Positions 23,391-31,474 of a stretch of 32,469 nt of DNA are shown one piece after another. Below the pieces are notes generated by a model, which had not been told where the DNA came from, did not search any database, and was given only the letters and a program-made list of their open reading frames with translations. Both the position numbers and the translations under genes were made by a program. The DNA lies in contig CAZNYF010000012.1 of the NCBI GenBank assembly GCA_964577195.1, positions 1 through 32,469 of the forward strand, read 5' to 3'. Within the stretch, counting starts at the first letter, position 1; the number at the start of each line of letters is the position of its first letter. The DNA comes from HyVt-560 sp964577195 (GTDB lineage: Bacteria > Pseudomonadota > Gammaproteobacteria > UWMA-0217).

Positions 23391-24932
23391 ATGCAATTAA
23401 ATCCAACTGAAATCAGTGATCTGATCAAACAACGCATCGCGGACTTTGATTCTGTTGCGGAAGCGCGGACTGAGGGTACGGTCGTCAGTGTCACGGACGG
23501 TATCGTTCGCATCCACGGACTGGCGGATGTCATGTCTGGTGAGATGATCGAATTCCCCGGCGACACTTTTGGCATGGCGCTTAACCTTGAGCGTGATTCT
23601 GTCGGTGCGGTAATCCTGGGCGACTACAAACACATTAAAGAAGGCGATAAGGCGCAATGCACCGGACGAATTCTGGAAGTGCCGGTTGGTGAGAATATGC
23701 TGGGACGCGTCGTAAATTCTCTCGGAGAAGCGATTGACGGTAAGGGCTCCATAGAAGTTGAACAAACCAGCACTATTGAAAGAGCAGCGCCGGGCGTTAT
23801 TGAGCGCCAATCTGTTGATGAGCCGGTTCAGACTGGTGTAAAAGCAATTGATGCGATGGTGCCAATCGGCCGAGGCCAGCGTGAGTTGATTATCGGTGAT
23901 CGTCAGACAGGTAAAACTGCTGTAGCGATTGATGCGATTATTAACCAGAAAGGCACAGGCGTTAAGTGTATCTATGTAGCAATTGGTCAGAAGGCTTCTT
24001 CGATTGCCAATACTGTGCGCAAGCTTGAAGAGCACGGCGCACTTGATCATACAATTATCGTTGCAGCATCTGCGTCAGACCCGGCTGCGATGCAATACAT
24101 CGCGCCTTACTCCGGTTGTTCCATGGGCGAGTATTTTCGCGACAAAGGCGAAAATGCGCTGATTATTTATGATGATCTGACTAAACAAGCCTGGGCTTAT
24201 CGTCAGGTATCACTGTTACTGCGCCGACCTCCTGGTCGTGAAGCTTATCCTGGTGATGTTTTCTACTTGCACTCACGTTTATTGGAGCGTTCTTCGCGCG
24301 TTAATGCAAATTTCGTAGAGAAAGCCACTGGCGGAAAAGTTAAAGGTAAAACCGGTTCTCTGACGGCAATGCCGATTATCGAGACGCAAGAAGGTGACGT
24401 ATCTGCTTTTGTACCAACCAATGTAATTTCTATTACAGATGGTCAGATCTTCCTCGAAAGTGATCTATTCAACGCCGGTATTCGACCAGCGATTAACGCG
24501 GGTTTATCCGTATCGCGGGTGGGTGGTGCAGCACAGACTAAAATCATCAAGAAGTTGGGTGGCGGTGTTCGACTGGCACTGGCTCAATATCGTGAGCTGG
24601 CAGCATTTTCACAGTTTGCTTCGGATCTTGACGAGGCTACGCGCAAACAGCTGGAACGCGGAGAGCGTGTAACCGAATTGATGAAGCAGAATCAATATGC
24701 ACCATTATCTGTTGCTGAAATGGCGTTCTCGCTGCAAGCAGCTAATGAAGGATACCTCGATGATGTGGATGTGAAGAGTGTGGTTTCATTTGAAGCAGCA
24801 ATGTTGGCATATCTTGGGTCTGAAAATGGTGATTTGATGGATCAAATCAATAAGTCTGGTGATTTCAATGATGACATCAGCGCAGCCATGTGTAAGGCAA
24901 TCGAAGGCTTTAAAGCTAACGGCAGCTGGTGA
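23391..24932 (+). CDS. atpA: F1 ATP synthase subunit alpha
   Basis: Alpha forms the non-catalytic nucleotide-binding subunits of the F1 hexamer. It has 513 residues, equal to E. coli. The N-terminal beta-barrel includes DGIVRIHGL, Walker A GDRQTGKT is at 169-176, and LIIYDDLTKQA is the Walker B strand. LLRRPPGREAYPGDVFYLHSR and the arginine-finger region SVSRVGGAAQ are present. Long open frames on the opposite strand here, up to 217 codons, are coding shadows. Confidence 0.99.
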   Translation: MQLNPTEISDLIKQRIADFDSVAEARTEGTVVSVTDGIVRIHGLADVMSGEMIEFPGDTFGMALNLERDSVGAVILGDYKHIKEGDKAQCTGRILEVPVGENMLGRVVNSLGEAIDGKGSIEVEQTSTIERAAPGVIERQSVDEPVQTGVKAIDAMVPIGRGQRELIIGDRQTGKTAVAIDAIINQKGTGVKCIYVAIGQKASSIANTVRKLEEHGALDHTIIVAASASDPAAMQYIAPYSGCSMGEYFRDKGENALIIYDDLTKQAWAYRQVSLLLRRPPGREAYPGDVFYLHSRLLERSSRVNANFVEKATGGKVKGKTGSLTAMPIIETQEGDVSAFVPTNVISITDGQIFLESDLFNAGIRPAINAGLSVSRVGGAAQTKIIKKLGGGVRLALAQYRELAAFSQFASDLDEATRKQLERGERVTELMKQNQYAPLSVAEMAFSLQAANEGYLDDVDVKSVVSFEAAMLAYLGSENGDLMDQINKSGDFNDDISAAMCKAIEGFKANGSW

Positions 24933-24983
24933 ACAAGTTGATGACTCACTGGTTCAGCAAAGCAATGTTGTTGGAGTACTAGA

Positions 24984-25841
24984 ATGGCAGGCGCTAAGGA
25001 AATACGCTCTCAAATCAAGAGCGTAACCAATACTCAAAAAATCACCAAAGCGATGGAAATGGTGGCGGCGAGTAAAATGCGTAAAGCCAAGGAACGGATG
25101 ACGTCCTCCAAACCTTACGCGCGAAAAATTCGCAATGTAATTAGTCATTTAGCTTTGGCACATCCTGAATACAAGCATCCGTTTTTGATCGATCGAGAGG
25201 TCAAACGGGTAGGCTTTGTGGTGATCTCGTCAGACCGTGGTTTATGTGGTGGTTTGAACATCAACCTGTTCAAACTGGCGATGAAAGCCATGAGTGAATG
25301 GGAAGAAAAAGGTGTTGAAGTGGATCTTTGCCTGATTGGTGGCAAAGCAGAGTCGTTCTTTAAGCGCATAGGTAATATCAAATCGACCATTACTCAGCTG
25401 GGTGATTCACCCAGTGCAGAGAAATTGATCGGTACTGTCAAAGTCATGTTGGATGCTTATGACAATGGAGAGCTGGATGCGCTGTATTTACTGGAAAATG
25501 AGTTTGTTAACTCGATGACTCAAACGCCAAAAGCGACCAAGTTAATTCCGGTTGAAGCGGCTGACGATGAAGAGCTGACGCATTACTGGGATTATATTTA
25601 CGAGCCGGGTTCCAGGGAAGTTTTGGATGGCTTATTGACCCGCTATATCGAGTCACTGGTCTATCAAGGCGTGGTCGAGAATGTCGCCTGTGAGATGTCT
25701 GCACGGATGGTGGCGATGAAAGCGGCATCGGATAATGCTGGCGATATGGTTAGCGAGTTACAATTGGATTACAACAAGGCTCGGCAGGCTGCGATTACGC
25801 AGGAATTGTCCGAGATTGTGAGCGGAGCATCTGCTGTATAG
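24984..25841 (+). CDS. atpG: F1 ATP synthase subunit gamma
   Basis: Gamma is the central rotor shaft. It has 285 residues. The N-terminal helix MAGAKEIRSQIKSVTNTQKI with EMVAASKMRKA and the C-terminal helix with ARMVAMKAASDNA and the LDYNKARQAAITQELSEI stretch form the antiparallel coiled coil inside the head. SSDRGLCGGLN is the conserved Rossmann-like segment. It lies 51 bp after atpA and 48 bp before atpD. Confidence 0.98.
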   Translation: MAGAKEIRSQIKSVTNTQKITKAMEMVAASKMRKAKERMTSSKPYARKIRNVISHLALAHPEYKHPFLIDREVKRVGFVVISSDRGLCGGLNINLFKLAMKAMSEWEEKGVEVDLCLIGGKAESFFKRIGNIKSTITQLGDSPSAEKLIGTVKVMLDAYDNGELDALYLLENEFVNSMTQTPKATKLIPVEAADDEELTHYWDYIYEPGSREVLDGLLTRYIESLVYQGVVENVACEMSARMVAMKAASDNAGDMVSELQLDYNKARQAAITQELSEIVSGASAV

Positions 25842-25889
25842 CGGTTAGCTTAAAACGAATTTAGAGCAAATTTTTCGAAGAGGAACAAC

Positions 25890-27269
25890 ATGGGTTCTGG
25901 CAATATTGTAGAAGTCATTGGCGCGGTCGTCGATGTCGAGTTTCCACGGGATGCGGTTCCGTTGATTTATGATGCGTTACTGGTCACCGATCAGGACGAT
26001 CTAACGTTGGAAGTGCAGCAGCAGTTAGGTGATGGCATCGTGCGTACTATCGCGATGGGCGCATCTGATGGCTTAAAGCGTGGTATGAATGTCAATAATA
26101 CCGGCGCCGCGATTCAGGTTCCGGTCGGTGAAGAGACGCTTGGCCGGATTATGAATGTATTGGGCGAGCCGGTAGATGAAGCTGGCGATATCGGTGCCAA
26201 GAAACTAATGCCGATTCACCGTCCTCCACCCGCCTATGACGAGCAAGCGGCTTCGTTAGAAATTCTCGAAACCGGTATCAAGGTTATCGACCTGATCATG
26301 CCCATCGCCAAGGGCGGCAAGATCGGCCTCTTCGGTGGAGCGGGTGTTGGTAAGACCGTTACCCTGATGGAGCTGATCAATAATATCGCCAAGCAACACT
26401 CCGGCTTATCCGTATTTGCGGGTGTTGGAGAGCGGACTCGTGAAGGCAACGATTTCTACTACGAAATGAAAGAAGCGGGTGTACTCGATAAAGTAGCACT
26501 GGTTTACGGACAAATGAACGAACCACCTGGAGCGAGACTGCGGGTTGCACTGACGGGGCTGACCATGGCGGAAGCTTTCCGAGATGAAGGCCGGGATGTA
26601 TTGATGTTTATCGACAACATCTACCGTTATACGCTGGCGGGAACCGAAGTATCAGCATTGCTGGGTCGGATGCCGTCCGCGGTGGGTTATCAGCCAACAC
26701 TGGCGGAAGAAATGGGCGCGCTACAAGAGCGGATCACTTCTACCAAGACGGGTTCAATCACTTCATTCCAGGCAGTCTATGTACCTGCGGATGACTTGAC
26801 CGATCCATCACCGGCAACCACCTTTGCTCACCTTGATGCAACCTTGGTACTTTCACGCCAAATCGCTGAGCTGGGTATCTATCCTGCGGTTGATCCTTTG
26901 GACTCAACTTCTCGTCAGCTTGATCCCAATGTTATCGGTGAAGATCACTACAACGTTGCGCGTGAAGTTCAAGGGACCTTACAGCGTTATAAAGAGCTGA
27001 AAGATATCATCGCGATTCTTGGTATGGACGAGCTATCTGAAGAAGATAAGCAAGTCGTCTCCCGCGCACGTAAAATGCAAAGATATCTCTCGCAGCCATT
27101 CTTTGTGGCTGAGACGTTCACTGGTTCGCCAGGAAAATACGTCTCTCTAAAAGATACCATCGCTGCATTTAAAGGCATTATTGCTGGCGAATACGACGAT
27201 CTTCCAGAGCAAGCATTTTACATGGTTGGCACTATCGACGAAGTTGTCGAGAAGGCAAAAACCCTTTAA
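25890..27269 (+). CDS. atpD: F1 ATP synthase subunit beta
   Basis: Beta carries the catalytic sites of ATP synthesis. It has 459 residues, near the 460 of E. coli. Walker A GGAGVGKT is at 149-156 with K155. GERTREGNDFY contains the catalytic glutamate, and VLMFIDNIYRYT is Walker B. The DELSEED lever reads DELSEEDK, the canonical form. AGGAACA precedes ATG 25890. Confidence 0.99.
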   Translation: MGSGNIVEVIGAVVDVEFPRDAVPLIYDALLVTDQDDLTLEVQQQLGDGIVRTIAMGASDGLKRGMNVNNTGAAIQVPVGEETLGRIMNVLGEPVDEAGDIGAKKLMPIHRPPPAYDEQAASLEILETGIKVIDLIMPIAKGGKIGLFGGAGVGKTVTLMELINNIAKQHSGLSVFAGVGERTREGNDFYYEMKEAGVLDKVALVYGQMNEPPGARLRVALTGLTMAEAFRDEGRDVLMFIDNIYRYTLAGTEVSALLGRMPSAVGYQPTLAEEMGALQERITSTKTGSITSFQAVYVPADDLTDPSPATTFAHLDATLVLSRQIAELGIYPAVDPLDSTSRQLDPNVIGEDHYNVAREVQGTLQRYKELKDIIAILGMDELSEEDKQVVSRARKMQRYLSQPFFVAETFTGSPGKYVSLKDTIAAFKGIIAGEYDDLPEQAFYMVGTIDEVVEKAKTL

Positions 27270-27281
27270 TCGAGTAAAGTT

Positions 27282-27707
27282 ATGGCGATGACAATGCATG
27301 TAGATATCGTGAGCGCGGAGCAGGAAATTTACTCCGGCACCGTTGAAGAAGTTCACGCACCTTCTGAAATGGGTAGTCTCGGTATTATGCCGCGTCACTC
27401 GCCATTGGTCGCTCGACTCAAAGCAGGAGAAGTTCGAGTTAAACCAGCAGGTAAGGACGAGATGATTTCTATTTTTGTCTCCGGTGGAATTATTGAAATT
27501 CAGCCACATATCGTCACTGTCCTGGCTGATACTGGCATGCGCGCTGCGGATCTTGATGAGGCTGCTGCGCTGGAAGCGAAAAAACGTGCTGAATCGTTAC
27601 TTTCTAACAAAGAAGGCAACATAGATTTTATTAAAGCAAAGCTGGAACTGATTTCATCCATTCAGCAGCTTGATATGATCCGCAAATATCGGAAAAAAGG
27701 CCGTTAG
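27282..27707 (+). CDS. atpC: F1 ATP synthase subunit epsilon
   Basis: Epsilon binds the foot of gamma and the c ring and can inhibit ATP hydrolysis. It has 141 residues. An N-terminal beta sandwich (HVDIVSAEQEIYSGTVEEV, GSLGIMPRHSPLVARLK) is followed by a C-terminal helical hairpin (LDEAAALEAKKRAE onwards). It is the last gene of the operon, 12 bp after atpD, and is followed by a hairpin terminator. Confidence 0.97.
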   Translation: MAMTMHVDIVSAEQEIYSGTVEEVHAPSEMGSLGIMPRHSPLVARLKAGEVRVKPAGKDEMISIFVSGGIIEIQPHIVTVLADTGMRAADLDEAAALEAKKRAESLLSNKEGNIDFIKAKLELISSIQQLDMIRKYRKKGR

Positions 27708-27750
27708 TCGACGAGTCAGTAATATCGTATTAGATTTTGTGATGAATTCT

Positions 27751-27780
27751 AAAAAGGTAGCCTTGAGCTACCTTTTTTTA
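27751..27780 (+). terminator. Rho-independent terminator of the atp operon
   Basis: AAAAAGGTAGC (27751-27761) and GCTACCTTTTT (27767-27777) form an 11-bp stem with a five-base loop, and the T-run continues after the stem. It lies 44 bp after the atpC stop and separates atp from glmU. Confidence 0.92.
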
Positions 27781-27801
27781 TTTTTAGCTTGTTAAGATGT
27801 C

Positions 27802-27854
27802 AGGCTAATTACTTAAATAATACGGAACTTAGCCTAGATTCATGTCTAAGTAAT
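27802..27854 (+). promoter_or_regulatory. Interleaved inverted repeats in the glmU leader
   Basis: AGGCTAA (27802-27808) pairs with TTAGCCT (27829-27835), while ATTACTTA (27808-27815) pairs with TAAGTAAT (27847-27854). All four arms are exact. The pairs are interleaved, so in RNA they would be alternatives or a pseudoknot. In DNA they could be operators. They end 28 bp before the glmU ATG. Confidence 0.45.
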
Positions 27855-27882
27855 CATCCCAACAAAATTTGCTAAATAGATT

Positions 27883-29250
27883 ATGACACTGGCAGTAGTA
27901 ATACTCGCAGCGGGGCAAGGCACTCGTATGCGCTCCTCAAAACCCAAAGTGCTGCATCAGCTTGCGGGTAAGCCGTTACTGCAACATGTAATTGATACGG
28001 CAAGCTGCTTGAACCCTGATGAACTTGTTGTCGTCATTGGTCATGGTGCGGATCAGGTTCGTGAAACCATCCACGGGGATCATTTAAGCTGGGCACTTCA
28101 AGAACAGCAGCTAGGTACGGGGCACGCCGTACAAATGGCTATGCCGCATCTAAGCGCTGACAAGGTTTTGATTCTTTATGGCGATGTTCCATTAATCTCC
28201 CAGTCTACGCTTGAAAAGGTGATTGATGGCGTCGCTCCAGGTAAATTAAATTTACTGACAATTAACCTCGATGATCCAGAAGGCTACGGCAGGATTGTTC
28301 GGAATGCTGATCATCAGATTCAACAAATCATAGAACAAAAAGACGCAGATGCAGCTGCTTTGAAAATAACAGAAGGCAATACAGGGATTTTGTGCGCCAC
28401 GCGTAAAGATTTATCCAGATTCTTGAGCGACCTCAAAGATGATAACGCACAAGGCGAGTATTATTTAACGGATTGCATTGAGCGTTGTATTGACGATGGT
28501 GGTACAGTCGAAGGCTTACTCGCTAAACAAATCACGGAGGTTGCAGGTGTGAACGACAAAATTCAGCTCAATGAACTTGAGCGTAGCTATCAGCTTGAAC
28601 AAGCTGAAAAACTGATGAAACAAGGTGTGACATTCGCGGATAAAACCCGCTTCGATGTGCGTGGTTCTCTTACCGTGGGTAAAGACACTTTTATAGATTT
28701 CAACTGTCTTTTCGTCGGCAAAGTGGAGCTAGGCTCTGGTGTTGAGATTGGCCCCAACTGTGTCATTAGCGATTGCCGTATCGGTGACAATACAGTGATC
28801 TTACCCAATTCTGTACTGGATAGAGCTGAGATTGGCGCAGGCTGTTCTATTGGCCCTTTCGCCAGACTACGTCCTGAAGCAGTCATAAAAGATGGCGCTA
28901 AAATTGGTAACTTCGTTGAAGTTAAGAAGTCCGAAGTAGGAGAAGGTAGTAAAGTCAATCACTTAAGCTACGTTGGTGATACTAAAATTGGCAAAGGCAC
29001 AAACATCGGTGCAGGAACTATCACTTGCAATTACGACGGCGTAAACAAGCATCGAACCAGTATTGGAGATGATGTTTTTGTTGGCTCTAATACTGCGTTG
29101 GTAGCCCCCATAGTGATTGAAAAGGGCGCAACGATTGGCGCAGGATCCACCATTACACGAGACGCACCAAGTGACACGCTGAATCTAGGTCGAGCCAAAC
29201 AGATCACGGTTGAAACCTGGAAGCGACCGAAGAAAAGAACTGACCCTTAA
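27883..29250 (+). CDS. glmU: Bifunctional GlmU: N-acetylglucosamine-1-P uridyltransferase / GlcN-1-P acetyltransferase
   Basis: GlmU makes UDP-GlcNAc for peptidoglycan and LPS in two steps. It has 455 residues, near E. coli at 456. The N-terminal pyrophosphorylase domain has LAAGQGTRMRSSKPKVLH (8-25) and YGDVPL. The C-terminal left-handed beta helix, from about 250, shows hexapeptide repeats. It also has the acetyltransferase residues in KKSEVGEGSKVNHLSYVGD and NYDGVNKHRT. glmS, which makes its precursor, follows after 19 bp, so the two form an operon. Confidence 0.98.
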   Translation: MTLAVVILAAGQGTRMRSSKPKVLHQLAGKPLLQHVIDTASCLNPDELVVVIGHGADQVRETIHGDHLSWALQEQQLGTGHAVQMAMPHLSADKVLILYGDVPLISQSTLEKVIDGVAPGKLNLLTINLDDPEGYGRIVRNADHQIQQIIEQKDADAAALKITEGNTGILCATRKDLSRFLSDLKDDNAQGEYYLTDCIERCIDDGGTVEGLLAKQITEVAGVNDKIQLNELERSYQLEQAEKLMKQGVTFADKTRFDVRGSLTVGKDTFIDFNCLFVGKVELGSGVEIGPNCVISDCRIGDNTVILPNSVLDRAEIGAGCSIGPFARLRPEAVIKDGAKIGNFVEVKKSEVGEGSKVNHLSYVGDTKIGKGTNIGAGTITCNYDGVNKHRTSIGDDVFVGSNTALVAPIVIEKGATIGAGSTITRDAPSDTLNLGRAKQITVETWKRPKKRTDP

Positions 29251-29269
29251 ATAAGAACGGACTAGGAAT

Positions 29270-31105
29270 ATGTGTGGAATTGTAGGCGGCGTTGCCCAAC
29301 GTGATGTTTATCCGATCCTGCTGGAAGGACTCAAGCGACTTGAATATCGCGGTTATGATTCCTCTGGACTTGCGGTTGTTGGTGAAAGCGGAGCTTTGTC
29401 TCGCTACCGTCGTTTAGGAAAAGTTGCGGAACTTGATGCAGCGCTCAGCAACAAGCCACTAAACGGTGGTCTTGGTATCGCCCATACCCGTTGGGCAACT
29501 CATGGTGTTCCTAGCGAAGAAAATGCTCATCCCCATATCTGTGATCGCCGTGTTGCGGTGGTACACAACGGTATTATCGAAAACTACGAAGCATTGCGCA
29601 AGCAGCAAAAAGCTCAAGGATTTAAATTTACATCCGATACCGATACCGAAGTCATTGTCCATCAGATCACTCTATACTATCGTGAAAATAATGACTTGCT
29701 CAAGGCAGTACATCAGGCTACTAAGGATCTAAAAGGGGCTTTTGCGTTGGCAGTGATTGCCAGTGATCTTCCTGATGCGATGGTGATTGCCCGTCAAGGC
29801 AGTCCATTGGTCGTAGGTCTGGGAATTGGCGAGCACTTTGTTGCATCGGATGTACAAGCGCTGCTGCCAGTTACGCATAATTTTGTTTATCTGGAAAACG
29901 GTGATTTAGGTTACATCACGCGAGATCAGCTTCAATTGTTCGATTCAGAGCTTGAACCAATTGAGAGAGAAACTAAAATCTCTACACGAAGTGATAGTTC
30001 TGTTGACCGAGGCGAATATAAACACTTCATGCAAAAAGAGATTTTTGAACAGCCAAGTGCCGTTGCAGAAACTCTGGAAGGTAGAGTCAGTGCTGATGAT
30101 GTACTGGATAACGTGTTTGGAATGCAAGCGCCGAAAATTTTTGAGCAGTTGAAAAGTATCCAGATTGTTGCTTGCGGTACCAGCTATCATGCGGGGCTGT
30201 GTGCTAAATACTGGTTTGAATCACTTGCCAAATTAGGATGTAGCGTTGAAGTTGCCAGTGAGTTTCGCTATCGCGATCCGGTTGTCCCTGAAGACTGCTT
30301 ATTTATTACGATCTCGCAATCGGGAGAGACTGCGGATACTTTGGCCGCGCTTATGCAGGCAAAAGAAAACGGCTACCTGAGCACCCTCTCGATTTGTAAT
30401 GTCCCCGAAAGTTCATTGGTCCGCGAATCAGAACTCACAATGATGACCCACGCCGGGCCCGAAATTGGCGTCGCCTCCACCAAAGCATTTACTACCCAAC
30501 TGGTAGCGTTACTGTTATTGGTGGTTGCTGCCGGGAAATATCACGGTTTAAGTGAAAAGAAGCGCCTGGAAATAATTGATTCCTTCAATAAACTGCCTGC
30601 TGCTATCGAGCAAGCCCTTTCAAAAGATGATGAGATCAAGGCAATCTGTAATGAATTCATCGACAAAAATCACGCGTTATTTCTAGGGCGGGGTGTCGAA
30701 TACCCCATCGCAATGGAGGGCGCACTCAAGCTTAAGGAAATCTCATACATTCATGCCGAAGCTTATCCTGCGGGAGAGCTGAAGCATGGCCCATTGGCGC
30801 TGGTTGATGAAAGTATGCCGGTCATTGCTGTCGCGCCCACCAACGAACTGGTCGAAAAACTAAAATCTAATTTGGAGGAAGTCCGCGCCCGTGGCGGCAA
30901 GCTCTACGTGTTTGCAGAAGAAGGCAGCGGTTTCGAAGAAGGCTCAGACGGTATAAAGGTTATTCAAATTCCAAAAGTACCTCGTATCATTGCCCCAATC
31001 GTCAATGTGGTGTACCTGCAACTGCTTTCATATCACACCGCCATCTTAAAAGGCACCGATGTTGATCAGCCTAGAAATCTGGCCAAAAGTGTGACCGTAG
31101 AATAA
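29270..31105 (+). CDS. glmS: Glutamine-fructose-6-phosphate aminotransferase (isomerizing) GlmS
   Basis: GlmS converts fructose-6-P and glutamine to glucosamine-6-P, the committed step to amino sugars. The product is 611 residues including Met. The catalytic Cys follows the initiator (MCGIVGG), and the glutaminase domain has HTRWATHG and HNGIIENY. Two SIS sugar-isomerase domains contain CGTSYHAG, SQSGETADT and LKLKEISYIHAEAYPAGELKHG. The end DQPRNLAKSVTVE is the conserved C-tail. ATG 29270 follows AGGAAT. No glmS ribozyme is expected or seen in the 19-bp gap after glmU. Confidence 0.99.
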   Translation: MCGIVGGVAQRDVYPILLEGLKRLEYRGYDSSGLAVVGESGALSRYRRLGKVAELDAALSNKPLNGGLGIAHTRWATHGVPSEENAHPHICDRRVAVVHNGIIENYEALRKQQKAQGFKFTSDTDTEVIVHQITLYYRENNDLLKAVHQATKDLKGAFALAVIASDLPDAMVIARQGSPLVVGLGIGEHFVASDVQALLPVTHNFVYLENGDLGYITRDQLQLFDSELEPIERETKISTRSDSSVDRGEYKHFMQKEIFEQPSAVAETLEGRVSADDVLDNVFGMQAPKIFEQLKSIQIVACGTSYHAGLCAKYWFESLAKLGCSVEVASEFRYRDPVVPEDCLFITISQSGETADTLAALMQAKENGYLSTLSICNVPESSLVRESELTMMTHAGPEIGVASTKAFTTQLVALLLLVVAAGKYHGLSEKKRLEIIDSFNKLPAAIEQALSKDDEIKAICNEFIDKNHALFLGRGVEYPIAMEGALKLKEISYIHAEAYPAGELKHGPLALVDESMPVIAVAPTNELVEKLKSNLEEVRARGGKLYVFAEEGSGFEEGSDGIKVIQIPKVPRIIAPIVNVVYLQLLSYHTAILKGTDVDQPRNLAKSVTVE

Positions 31106-31203
31106 ACCGGGTATCAATATCAATACCCACCAATTCCGCAACAGTATCCCCTCACAAATTCAGTCAAAAACTTTAATTGAAACAGTACCAGTCACGGTAA
31201 TTG

Positions 31204-31314
31204 TTACACACGGGGATAGTAAAACGGAATCAAAGTATCTGCCCATTTGACCATCTCCAGTACCCGCGCGGCGTACCGATTTAACCATGGCTTGTTTTCC
31301 CAAATGGCGCTCAT
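31204..31314 (-). CDS. Possible small or remnant ORF of unknown function
   Basis: A 36-residue minus-strand frame runs from ATG 31314 to TAA 31204. It begins MSAIWENKPWLNRYAARVL, continues EMVKWADTLIPF, and ends YYPRV. It is rich in Trp, Tyr and Arg and has coding-like composition, more GC-rich than the flanking DNA. No good ribosome binding site is seen: GGAG is about 14 bases away and AGG is adjacent to the ATG. It may be the start of a decayed gene. No family is recognised. Confidence 0.25.
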   Translation of the reverse strand: MSAIWENKPWLNRYAARVLEMVKWADTLIPFYYPRV

Positions 31315-31428
31315 CCTGCAACATTTTTCTCCAATTGCTTTTCCTCAGCCTGTATTAATTTGAAAACTAAATGAGGTAGAACCAGAGCTATAAAGGTTGT
31401 AAAAAACTTAGTTCATAGTAAGCTCAGA

Positions 31429-31473
31429 GAATATCGAGTATATTCGAGTGGGAGTAGTAAATATCAGTATATT
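31429..31473. promoter_or_regulatory. Two related palindromes before the AraC-type gene
   Basis: GAATATCGAGTATATTC (31429-31445) and AATATCAGTATATT (31460-31473) are each near-palindromic and share the AATATC-AGTATATT core. Their centres are about 30 bp apart, near three helical turns. The second ends one base before the ATG. They could be autoregulatory operator sites. Confidence 0.45.
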
Positions 31474-31474
31474 G

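Larger units (their letters stand above)
31106..31474. other. 369-bp gap between glmS and the AraC-type regulator
   Basis: The gap holds a weak hairpin after glmS (GGGTAT 31109-31114 with ATACCC 31123-31128, no T-run), a 36-codon minus-strand frame (31204-31314), and a pair of similar short palindromes just before the regulator. I see no convincing promoter hexamers and no RNA gene. Confidence 0.6.

Noticed and set aside
23397..24050. 217-codon open frame on the minus strand within atpA
   Set aside because: It lies wholly antisense to a strongly conserved gene, has no recognisable domain, and is a codon-bias shadow.
29251..29269. glmS ribozyme or riboswitch
   Set aside because: The gap before glmS is only 19 bp. 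The ribozyme is typical of Gram-positive bacteria and cannot fit here.
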